Source: Elusimicrobia bacterium CG08_land_8_20_14_0_20_59_10
GTDB lineage: Bacteria; Elusimicrobiota; Elusimicrobia; Elusimicrobiales; UBA9959
Assembly: GCA_002779045.1 (NCBI GenBank)
Contig: PEXO01000002.1
Coordinates: 1 to 6,976 of the forward strand
DNA length: 6,976 nt
Direction of reading: 5' to 3'
Under the pieces are notes generated by a model. The model was not told where the DNA came from. It searched no databases and saw only the letters and a list, made by a program, of their open reading frames with translations. Position numbers and translations under genes: made by a program. Below are positions 1 to 5,643 of this stretch, piece by piece; within the stretch, counting starts at the first letter, position 1; each line of letters begins with the position of its first letter.

Positions 1-93
1 CGCTTCATGCCACTTCGGTGTAGCCCAAAATCGGCCAGCCAAATGCTTCAGTTATTTCGTTACGCTTCCTAAGTTGGGGGGAGGGGGAAGTGA
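1..93. other. Left-edge non-coding stretch, possible end of a dispersed repeat
   Basis: No convincing gene is seen. Two short plus-strand frames and one minus-strand frame are open from the window edge, but none shows a recognisable motif and each stops by about position 97. A small hairpin with a TTCG tetraloop is visible at 11-20 (CAC-TTCG-GTG). A purine-rich run of mostly G follows at 75-90. The segment lies downstream of the minus-strand gene ending at 191 and next to the heptad array. It could be part of an intergenic repeat or the edge of another element, and this is inference only. Confidence 0.3.
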
Positions 94-156
94 CTAGTGG
101 CCGGTAACCAGTGGCCAGTGGCCGGTAACCAGTGGCCGGTAACCAGTGGCCGGTTT
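94..156 (+). repeat. Tandem heptanucleotide array, consensus CCRGTRR
   Basis: Nine consecutive seven-base units fit CCRGTRR or near it. The first (CTAGTGG, 94-100) and last (CCGGTTT, 150-156) are degenerate. The seven in between are only CCAGTGG (108, 115, 129, 143) or CCGGTAA (101, 122, 136), mostly alternating. Unit length and phase are kept exactly, with no intervening bases. This is a true short tandem repeat and not codon-driven similarity. Such arrays are prone to slipped-strand change in copy number. Function is unknown. It sits just downstream of the minus-strand receiver/hydrolase gene. Confidence 0.9.
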
Positions 157-169
157 TCGCGGTTGTTCC

Positions 170-197
170 ACACTGGCTACCGGTTACTGGTTACTTC
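170..197 (-). repeat. Inverted partner arm of the heptad array
   Basis: Read on the minus strand, this stretch gives the same heptad family: CCAGTAA (190-184) and CCGGTAG (183-177), flanked by degenerate units on both sides. It is the inverted counterpart of the array at 94-156, separated from it by 13 unrelated bases. About 21 bases of this arm can pair with the end of the left array with roughly three transition mismatches. Transcripts crossing the region could therefore fold into a long imperfect hairpin. The arm includes the TAA stop codon (193-191) of the receiver/hydrolase gene. The hairpin may act as that gene's 3' end structure, but no T-tract follows it. Confidence 0.7.
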
Positions 198-1525
198 CGT
201 TGTTTCTGTCCCTGCAGCATGAAAAACTGTTTTTCTTCCGGCATGTGGCAGTTGAGCGCAAAACCTTTTGTCTGTACGCGGGCCTTCGCTTCCGCCAGCA
301 GTTCGTCCAGTTCCTTGTCCGAATAGTCCGGGTTGCCGTGGAAAAGTACGAGGTCCCGCGCCTGGGCTTTCTCCGCGGCGAAGTCCACTACTATGGACAG
401 GCCCGAATGCCCTTCGTTCTTGTGTGCCTCGTAGTCTTTGTCGCTGAAAAAGGCGTCATGTATGAGGATATCGGTGTCGCGGAAAAACCCCCCGAGCTTT
501 TCATCATAATCCTGGAAGGCGGTGGCGTCCCCCCAGATCTCGCTGTCCGGGGCATAGGCTATCTTTTTCCCCAGCGCCTCCAGCAGGTAGACCATGGTGC
601 TCGTCGGGTGGTTGGCGTATATCGAGGAAAGCTTGATCCCCGGCAGCAGTTCGTAATTATCCTCCAGTATCTCGTAAATATCGATCTTGGCCTTCGGGCC
701 CGTCTTCGTGTTCGCGAAAGAGCTGTAGAAAGCGGCCTGCGCCACTTCCTTGAGGTTCTTTTCGGGGTCATTGGCCCCTATCAGGTGTATCGAGAAATTG
801 GAATCGTAGACCGGCATGAAGCTGCCCAGCCCGATGATATGGTCAAGATGGAAATGGGTGAGGCAGACCCAGATATCCTTGTAATGGCGTTTTCTCTGTA
901 CTATCTCCCGGCCCAGTTCCACTATGCCGGTTCCGGCGTCGAAGATGAATAAATGTTCTTTTGTCTCCACCGAAACGCAGGAGGTCTGGCGCCCGTAGCG
1001 GGAGGCTTCGTTGGGGAGAACGGGGGCCAGGCCGCGCGCTCCCCAGACCGTCACGCGTAGCTGCCCTGCGTCCAGGTCGCTGGACTGTTCGAATTCGTTG
1101 TCCGGTAGCAGTTCCGGCACGGGTGCCGCCGGGGGACGGCCGGCGTCGGCCTTGGTTCCGTCCAGTACGCTCTTTACGGTCTGGGAGAAGGTATCTACGT
1201 TATAGGGCTTCTGCAGGAAAAAATCGGCGCCGAACTGGTAAGCCCGCTGCTTCTCCACCTGGTAGGATTTCCCGGAAACGACGATTATCTTTATATGGCG
1301 CAGAGCGGGATCGGCTTTTACCGCCTTGCAGATGTCCATGCCGCTGATGCCCGGCATCATTATGTCGGTGACTATCAGCCGCGGGACCTGCGCTTTGATA
1401 AGCGGGATGGCCTGCATGGAGTCCTGCACCAGCATGACCTTATACCCGATATCGGTGAGGAGATCGCGGGAAAGTTCGCCCACCATGGGGTCGTCGTCAA
1501 CGACAATAATATCGAGTCTCTCCAT
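191..1525 (-). CDS. Response regulator receiver domain fused to metallo-beta-lactamase-fold hydrolase
   Basis: A 444-residue two-domain protein. Residues 1 to about 123 form a CheY-like receiver: acidic cluster DDD 10-12, phosphoacceptor Asp54 (VTDIMMPG), switch Ser84 and Lys106 of the KP motif. After a Pro/Ala-rich linker (about 124-150), residues 155-430 form a metallo-beta-lactamase fold of the PhnP/RNase Z-like type: WGARG (161-165), DAGTG (196-200), the metal-binding HFHLDH (224-229), and likely further ligands His306, Asp327 and His396 (LFHGNP). The inferred role is a cytoplasmic hydrolase switched by phosphorylation. The substrate (phosphodiester, cyclic nucleotide or other) cannot be read from sequence. 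No histidine kinase lies beside it, so it looks like an orphan regulator. The ATG has no clear Shine-Dalgarno. A minus-strand TATAAT lies 14 bases upstream, suggesting a very short or absent leader. No DNA-binding domain is seen. Confidence 0.9.
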   Translation of the reverse strand: MERLDIIVVDDDPMVGELSRDLLTDIGYKVMLVQDSMQAIPLIKAQVPRLIVTDIMMPGISGMDICKAVKADPALRHIKIIVVSGKSYQVEKQRAYQFGADFFLQKPYNVDTFSQTVKSVLDGTKADAGRPPAAPVPELLPDNEFEQSSDLDAGQLRVTVWGARGLAPVLPNEASRYGRQTSCVSVETKEHLFIFDAGTGIVELGREIVQRKRHYKDIWVCLTHFHLDHIIGLGSFMPVYDSNFSIHLIGANDPEKNLKEVAQAAFYSSFANTKTGPKAKIDIYEILEDNYELLPGIKLSSIYANHPTSTMVYLLEALGKKIAYAPDSEIWGDATAFQDYDEKLGGFFRDTDILIHDAFFSDKDYEAHKNEGHSGLSIVVDFAAEKAQARDLVLFHGNPDYSDKELDELLAEAKARVQTKGFALNCHMPEEKQFFMLQGQKQRK

Positions 1526-1531
1526 ATTTAC

Positions 1532-1549
1532 TATAATGTATTATACATT
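1532..1549. promoter_or_regulatory. Divergent overlapping -10 elements within a palindrome
   Basis: A perfect TATAAT lies on the plus strand at 1532-1537 and another on the minus strand at 1545-1540, giving TATAATGTATTATA. The plus hexamer could serve rsmD and the minus hexamer the receiver/hydrolase gene. A 15-base palindrome, AATGTATTATACATT (1535-1549), overlaps both and could be an operator. No good -35 hexamer is seen at 16-18 bases in either direction, so promoter activity is an inference from the -10 match, AT-richness and position between divergent genes. Confidence 0.5.
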
Positions 1550-1627
1550 TTTCCCGGTTAAAGAAATATTTCGCCGCGGTTGCGGTAATATAGCGGCTGC
1601 GGACCCGTGCGGGAACGGACCCTTATG

Positions 1628-2206
1628 ATGCGAATAATTGCGGGTACAAGAGGAGGCAGGAAAATATACTCCGTGCCCAAGCGTAAATTCGTAAAACCCA
1701 TTTCCGCCCGCATCCGCCAGTCCATGTTCGATATACTGCGCCCGTACGTTACCGGGTCGGTGTTCCTTGACCTTTACGCCGGGGTGGGAACCGTCGGGCT
1801 CGAGGCCCTTTCGCGGGGCGCCGCCAAGGCGGTATTCATCGAGAAGGACGGCTTTTGCTTAAAGACGATAGAGCGCAATATCGCGGCGCTGGATTTCACC
1901 GAACAGGCCAAGGCGCTCAAGGCGGACGTCCTCTCCGGGCTGAAGTGGCTGGAGCATTTTTCCGATTACAAGGGTTACGATATCATCTTCATGGGGCCGC
2001 CCTACCGCACGGAAGAGAACCTGCCGCTGTCCTACAGTATGAGAACGCTCGAGCTGCTGGCCGCGTCCGGCATAGCCTGTCCCGGGGCCATTATAGCTGC
2101 GCAGCACCACAACAAGGAGGAGGTTTCCGCGCCGGCCGGGCTGGACCTGTTCCGGCGCGAAAAATACGGCGATTCTTTCGTGGATTTCTTCCGCCCTAAG
2201 CCCTAA
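1628..2206 (+). CDS. rsmD: RsmD-type 16S rRNA (guanine-N2) methyltransferase
   Basis: Encodes 192 residues, close to the usual RsmD length, starting MRIIAGTRGG as family members typically do. In-frame starts at 1625 (ATG) and 1607 (GTG) are possible, but none has a strong Shine-Dalgarno, so 1628 was chosen by family alignment. The Rossmann SAM-binding motif I is FLDLYAGVGTVGLEALSRGA (47-66), followed by the acidic FIEKD (70-74). In E. coli, RsmD methylates G966 of 16S rRNA during small-subunit assembly. Oddities: catalytic motif IV, normally DPPY or DPPF, reads GPPY (123-126), and the conserved N-terminal segment around KPISARIRQSMF (23-34) lacks the Asp and Glu usual in this motif. Activity or exact target may therefore differ. 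The stop codon abuts the start of the next gene, so the two are co-transcribed. Confidence 0.86.
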   Translation: MRIIAGTRGGRKIYSVPKRKFVKPISARIRQSMFDILRPYVTGSVFLDLYAGVGTVGLEALSRGAAKAVFIEKDGFCLKTIERNIAALDFTEQAKALKADVLSGLKWLEHFSDYKGYDIIFMGPPYRTEENLPLSYSMRTLELLAASGIACPGAIIAAQHHNKEEVSAPAGLDLFRREKYGDSFVDFFRPKP

Positions 2207-2953
2207 ATGATATTTGACCCGCTGGAACTTAATTACAGCAAGCTCCGCGCCTACCTGGACTGCCCCTTCCTGTACCGCCATATCTACATAGAGCGGAGAT
2301 TCGCCCCGCCCAGCCCTTTCTCGTCCCTCGGGCTTTCGGTGCACAGGGCGCTGGCCCGCTATCACGCCGGAGGCCGGGACCTCGGCGACCTGCTGATGCA
2401 CTACGAGGATTGCTGGCTGCACCAGGGCTACGGCAGCGCCCAGGAGAGCATGGAATTTTATAACAGGGGCGCCGCCGTGCTGGAGAACTGGTGGATCTAC
2501 AGCCAAAGCAACAAGGCCGAGACGATCTACTGGGAAAAACAGTTCGAGTTCCCCTTTGAAAAATGGCGCGTAAAAGGAACAATAGACCGCGTTGACCGGC
2601 TGCCCGGCGGGATCGTGGAAGTGATAGACTACAAGATGGGGTTCGAAGGAAAAACCCCGGAAGACGTGGCCGGCAGCCTTCAGCTTTCCATTTACGCGAT
2701 AGGGCTTTCCCGGGCCCTGAACCTGAAGGTGGGCGCCGTCGGGTATATGGTGCTGACCGGGCCGCATAAGGTGGCCATCCCCTACGATCCGGCCACGGAG
2801 AAGGCGACGCTCGACCTGGTGCGCGGGACCGCGGAGAAAATGCTGGCGCTGGATATGTCGCGCAAGGGTTCATGCCGGAAATGCCCGATAAGGGAACTCT
2901 GTCCGCAATCGCCCGTTAAAAAGTGGGACGGGACCGGGCCCTGGCCCGGATAG
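2207..2953 (+). CDS. RecB-like PD-(D/E)XK nuclease with C-terminal Fe-S cysteine cluster
   Basis: A 248-residue stand-alone nuclease domain of the RecB/AddB C-terminal and Cas4-like group. Visible motifs in order: Ser11...Cys19-Pro (SKLRAYLDCP), His46 in GLSVHRAL, Asp127 in GTIDRVD, the (D/E)XK core Asp141-Tyr-Lys143 (EVIDYKMG), and Gln159/Tyr163 (QLSIYAIG). Three more cysteines, 223, 226 and 232 (CRKCPIRELCP), with Cys19 fit the 4Fe-4S staple known in AddB and Cas4. The family cuts DNA using metal ions, often processing ends in recombination or repair. No helicase, AddA or CRISPR genes are present, so its pathway is unknown. The ATG immediately follows the rsmD stop without a spacer, implying translational coupling. 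No separate Shine-Dalgarno stands out. Confidence 0.85.
   Translation: MIFDPLELNYSKLRAYLDCPFLYRHIYIERRFAPPSPFSSLGLSVHRALARYHAGGRDLGDLLMHYEDCWLHQGYGSAQESMEFYNRGAAVLENWWIYSQSNKAETIYWEKQFEFPFEKWRVKGTIDRVDRLPGGIVEVIDYKMGFEGKTPEDVAGSLQLSIYAIGLSRALNLKVGAVGYMVLTGPHKVAIPYDPATEKATLDLVRGTAEKMLALDMSRKGSCRKCPIRELCPQSPVKKWDGTGPWPG
2934..2949. terminator. GC hairpin at convergent gene ends
   Basis: CCGGGCC (2934-2940) and GGCCCGG (2943-2949) form a perfect inverted repeat around a two-base centre. It lies in the last codons of the nuclease gene, just before its TAG, and 32 bases from the end of convergent uppP. Being symmetric it would fold in transcripts from either strand. No T-tract follows on either side, so it is at best a pause or 3'-end structure, not a canonical intrinsic terminator. 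Confidence 0.3.
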
Positions 2954-2980
2954 ATCCCGCAGGGACCGGAGCAGGCCGGC

Positions 2981-3760
2981 TCAATTCCTGAACATCCAGA
3001 ATATTACGGCTCCCAGCATTACCCTGTAGGCCAGGAAGGGGGTAAGCGTGTTCCTTTTCAGCCAGGTCAGCAGCAGGTGTATCGCGCCCAAGCCCACCAG
3101 GAAAGCGGAAATTATCCCGGCGGCGAAGGCGGCGTCCAACTGCCCGGTGGAGATATGGCGGGCCTCCAGGATCCCGGCGCCCAGTATTATCGGCGTGCTG
3201 AGCAGGAAAGAAATGCGCGCCGCCGCGCTCCGGGTATAACCCAGAAAAAGCGCGGCCATGAGGGTCATGCCTGAACGGGATGCGCCCGGCATCAGCGCCA
3301 GCGTCTGCGCAAGGCCGATGAGCAGCGCGTGCTTGAGCGTAAAAGAGTTCTCCGTAAGCGTCTGCCCCGGCTTCCTGTCGGCCAGGTAGATGAACAGCGA
3401 GAAAAACACCAGGTTGAACGCTATCCAGCGGGGATCCCGGAAAACGCTCGAGGCAAGGTCGTTAAGCAGAAGTCCCGCTATACCCGCGGGCAGCGTGCCG
3501 GCGGCCAGCAGCCAGAGCATGCGGCCGCGCGGTTCTTTCGGGCGGGTTAAGCCGTCCCGCATTATCTCCACCCAGTCTTTGGCGAAGTAAAGCACTACCG
3601 CCAGCAGCGTGCCCAGGTGCAGCATCACATCGTAGGTCAGGCCCGGGTCTTTCCAGCCGAAGAGTTGCGGCGCCAGCGCCAGGTGGGCGGAGCTGGAGAC
3701 GGGCAGGAACTCTCCCGCCCCCTGCAGTAAGCCTAATATTATCGCCTGAAATTCATTCAT
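2981..3760 (-). CDS. uppP: Undecaprenyl-diphosphate phosphatase UppP (BacA family)
   Basis: A 259-residue, strongly hydrophobic multi-pass inner-membrane protein of typical BacA/UppP length. Signature 1 is QGAGEFLPVSSSAHL (13-27), with the family's catalytic Glu17 and His26. Signature 2 is PGASRSGMT (158-166), with Arg162. ISFLLSTP (183-190) matches the conserved segment after it. The enzyme dephosphorylates undecaprenyl diphosphate to recycle the lipid carrier for peptidoglycan and other wall polymers, and confers bacitracin tolerance when overproduced. The ATG is preceded by GGAG at a 7-base spacing and overlaps the 3' end of the upstream SpoIID-like gene by 8 bases, so it is the last gene of the sixA-spoIID-uppP operon. 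Signature 1 has Gly where Thr or Gly-Thr is common, a mild variation. Confidence 0.95.
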   Translation of the reverse strand: MNEFQAIILGLLQGAGEFLPVSSSAHLALAPQLFGWKDPGLTYDVMLHLGTLLAVVLYFAKDWVEIMRDGLTRPKEPRGRMLWLLAAGTLPAGIAGLLLNDLASSVFRDPRWIAFNLVFFSLFIYLADRKPGQTLTENSFTLKHALLIGLAQTLALMPGASRSGMTLMAALFLGYTRSAAARISFLLSTPIILGAGILEARHISTGQLDAAFAAGIISAFLVGLGAIHLLLTWLKRNTLTPFLAYRVMLGAVIFWMFRN

Positions 3761-4916
3761 CTACGAGCTCCGTTCCCGGGTAATAATGCAGGAGTATGGC
3801 GCGGTAGTCGAAGCCTTTGCGGGCCATGCCTTCCGCGCCCCACTGGCACATGCCCACGCCGTGGCCGCTGCCGGCGCCTTCCAGTATCACGTAGTCCTTC
3901 CCGGTGTATATCCTGAAGAAGGTGCTTCTGACGGCCTGCCAGCCGGCGCGCCGCCCTATGCCGTGGTAGAACTCCGTGGCTGAGATCGAAACGCGGCGCA
4001 CCTGCGTATAGATCTCGAGTTTTTCCGCGCGCCCTGAAACGCCCCAGGCGGAGATGCGCAGTCCCGTGGCTTCCTCCCCCGCGCTTATCCAGCCGGCGGA
4101 GCGGGACAGGCGCGTGAGGCCGGTTAAATATATTTTGGTCTTCCAGTGAAAGCCCGGCGCTATGGAACAATAGGGGGTTCCAGCCGGTCCGTCGCGCACC
4201 GGTACCAGGTACGGCCTGTGTTCGAACGGCCAGACGCTTGTCATTTCTGCCGTATGCCCGCCGCAGGCGCTGTGGTAAAAGGTGTCCGCGGGGCTGCCGC
4301 GGTAGTAAAGCACCTGGCCGCGCGTGGTATCCACCGCTTCCTGGGCTTTGGGCAGGATATTCCCATGGCCGGAATAAAACTGGCAATGGGCGGAATCGCA
4401 CATGTTGTAGCCGTCTTTCCTGTGGTTATACATATGCGTTATAGTGTATGTTCTGGCGGCCACGGCCTGCGCCTTGTACGCCTCGGTCCGGGAAAGGTCC
4501 CCGACCTCGCCGGAAACCACCCCGGCAAGATATGTTTCCAGCGGGATGGAATTGATTATTTTCAATCTGCCGCTCTGCGCCGAGAAAATTATTTTCCCGC
4601 GGTAAAGTCGCCGGGACAGCCCTTTGCCGGAAAGCCAGACGCCATTGCCGTAGGCCGTGGCTTCTATCTTTGCGCCGCCGGTCTTTATATTCGAGTCCAG
4701 CGAGACGGACTGGCCGCGCGCGGTTATCCTGCCGCGGCCTGTAAGAAGGCGCTCTCCTATATGGAGTATAGCGCCTTCAGGATCAAGGTTTATGGACGAA
4801 AATTTATACTGTGAATAGATGCGCACCGCTATCGGCCGCTGCCCGGCCGCCGTGACTTTATCCTGTGAAAAAGACGGGCCGGGAAGAAACAGGAATATCA
4901 ACAGAAGAGTATTCAA
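3753..4916 (-). CDS. Secreted SpoIID/LytB-domain protein, probable peptidoglycan lytic transglycosylase
   Basis: A 387-residue protein if started at TTG 4916-4914. This start directly precedes a good signal peptide (hydrophobic LLLIFLFLP at 4-12, likely cleavage near 16-18). A longer in-frame extension to ATG 5159 would run through the upstream phosphatase gene and lacks sense as protein. SpoIID hallmarks: VVSGEV with likely catalytic Glu137, CDSAHCQFY (173-181), FYHSACGGHT (213-222) and GHGVGMCQWGA (351-361). In Bacillus, SpoIID cleaves denuded glycan strands during engulfment, and in non-sporulating bacteria relatives act on the wall or septum. The N-terminal 30-120 region resembles the beta-rich part preceding the SpoIID domain. 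The TTG overlaps the upstream stop as TTGA. The 3' end overlaps uppP by 8 bases, linking it with lipid carrier recycling. No spore genes are seen. Confidence 0.88.
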   Translation of the reverse strand: MNTLLLIFLFLPGPSFSQDKVTAAGQRPIAVRIYSQYKFSSINLDPEGAILHIGERLLTGRGRITARGQSVSLDSNIKTGGAKIEATAYGNGVWLSGKGLSRRLYRGKIIFSAQSGRLKIINSIPLETYLAGVVSGEVGDLSRTEAYKAQAVAARTYTITHMYNHRKDGYNMCDSAHCQFYSGHGNILPKAQEAVDTTRGQVLYYRGSPADTFYHSACGGHTAEMTSVWPFEHRPYLVPVRDGPAGTPYCSIAPGFHWKTKIYLTGLTRLSRSAGWISAGEEATGLRISAWGVSGRAEKLEIYTQVRRVSISATEFYHGIGRRAGWQAVRSTFFRIYTGKDYVILEGAGSGHGVGMCQWGAEGMARKGFDYRAILLHYYPGTELVDE

Positions 4917-5410
4917 TTGCGAGCCCCGCCCGGGGTATAATGTTCCGTCAAAGTGTTGTCCGGAGAGGGAAAGAAACCCGCCCCTGAAGTTGTTATCCTG
5001 GCGAATCCCGCCGGCGACATCGGCAGGTCCGGTCCGGCCAGGAAAAGCCCCGCCAGGCTGCCGAGCAGGGGTTGGTGCCCTACTACAAGTATTCCGGCCC
5101 CTTCCGGCAGCGCGGTGTCCGAAAGAACCTTCAGCACCGTTCCCGCATCCCCTTCGCATAAAGCCGGCAGCACCAATCTGCGCGTTCCCGGGAAAAGATC
5201 GGCCGCTATATCCGCGGTGGCCGCGGCCCGTTTATACGGGCTGGCTATTATTATCGCGGGGGAGAATCCCTCCCGCTTGAGATGGGCGGCGGATACCCTG
5301 GCTTCGGCCAGTCCGACCGCGGAAAGGGGACGTTCGGAGTCGGAGGCCGCGCCGGTTTCCAGCGCGCCGAGCGCGTGGCCATGGCGCAGGAACACCAGGT
5401 CGTTCATCAT
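4913..5410 (-). CDS. sixA: SixA-like histidine phosphatase
   Basis: A 165-residue member of the histidine phosphatase (phosphoglycerate mutase-like) superfamily with the compact SixA layout. LRHG carries the phosphoacceptor His10. Arg27 lies in ERPLSAVG, Arg61 in ASPYKRAAAT, and the second catalytic His112 in VVGHQP. E. coli SixA removes phosphate from phosphohistidine on signalling or PTS proteins. The substrate here is not readable. First gene of a three-gene minus-strand operon with a SpoIID-like protein and uppP, ending in the four-base overlap TTGA with the next start. Two consecutive ATGs (5410 and 5407) are possible starts. No Shine-Dalgarno precedes them. A TAAAAT lies only three bases upstream, so a leaderless transcript is conceivable. 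Confidence 0.87.
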   Translation of the reverse strand: MMNDLVFLRHGHALGALETGAASDSERPLSAVGLAEARVSAAHLKREGFSPAIIIASPYKRAAATADIAADLFPGTRRLVLPALCEGDAGTVLKVLSDTALPEGAGILVVGHQPLLGSLAGLFLAGPDLPMSPAGFARITTSGAGFFPSPDNTLTEHYTPGGARN

Positions 5411-5412
5411 CG

Positions 5413-5418
5413 TATTTT
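5413..5418 (-). promoter_or_regulatory. Possible -10 element of the sixA-spoIID-uppP operon
   Basis: On the minus strand the sequence TAAAAT is followed by ACG and then ATGATG. Transcription would begin about at the start codon. It matches a -10 hexamer at five of six positions, but no clear -35 is visible 16-18 bases upstream. Proposed only because no ribosome-binding site precedes sixA and the operon must start in this gap. Confidence 0.3.
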
Positions 5419-5511
5419 ACACAATTACTGTTCCCGCTGTCCGGAGTAGCGCGGGCCGCGGCGGCACTTGTACCCGGCGGCTATTAATTCTTCTTATCCC
5501 GCTGTAAGAGG

Positions 5512-5535
5512 GTTCCCTTGAGGGGGAACGCTTTT
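5512..5535 (+). terminator. Terminator-like hairpin in the leader region
   Basis: GTTCCC (5512-5517) pairs perfectly with GGGAAC (5524-5529) around a six-base loop. GC and four T residues (5532-5535) follow. On the plus strand this resembles a weak intrinsic terminator. No plus-strand gene ends upstream, so it may be an attenuator within a long leader of the downstream operon, or insulation against antisense transcription. The T-run is short. Confidence 0.35.
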
Positions 5536-5553
5536 CATTGGAGGGTGCGGGGC

Positions 5554-5643
5554 GTGCTGTGCTGTATATTAGTAAAGCTAATGAGCGCCCTGGCGGAGCG
5601 AAAGCCCCGGGTTTTTCAGGGGAACCAGCGGCGCAACAAGTAA
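5554..5643 (+). CDS. Possible 29-residue small ORF / leader peptide
   Basis: A GTG start at 5554 sits nine bases after a perfect GGAGG (5540-5544) and opens a frame of 29 residues ending at TAA 5641-5643. The product starts hydrophobic (LCCILVKL) and ends basic (QRRNK). An internal ATG at 5581 would give 20 residues. It lies 47 bases before the GTG of the Fe-S subunit gene and spans the predicted stem at 5585-5634. The downstream gene also uses GTG after GGAGG. No family is recognised. A chance ORF is quite possible at this length. Confidence 0.25.
   Translation: MLCCILVKLMSALAERKPRVFQGNQRRNK

Noticed and set aside
94..156. CRISPR array
   Set aside because: Units are seven bases with no spacers, and no cas genes are present. 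The RecB-like nuclease is far away and is not enough to suggest one.
146..952. Long plus-strand ORF (268 codons) antisense to the receiver/hydrolase gene
   Set aside because: It is a mirror of the strongly supported minus-strand coding frame, begins inside the heptad repeat and shows no domain motif.
1859..2767. 302-codon minus-strand ORF opposite rsmD and the nuclease
   Set aside because: It crosses two well-supported plus-strand genes, has no recognisable motif, and is explained by GC-rich codon use.
2207..2953. Cas4 of a CRISPR system
   Set aside because: Motifs fit the wider RecB/AddB/Cas4 group, but no repeats, cas1 or cas2 are in view.
4917..5159. N-terminal extension of the SpoIID-like protein to ATG 5159
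   Set aside because: It would overlap sixA by over 240 bases and reads as low-complexity Arg/Gly-rich sequence. The signal peptide starts at the TTG.
5568..5643. Cyclic-di-GMP (GEMM) or other known riboswitch
   Set aside because: A superficial GGAGCGAAAGCC resemblance to the GEMM core was noted, but the conserved GACGCAAAGC order and the second helix consensus are absent.
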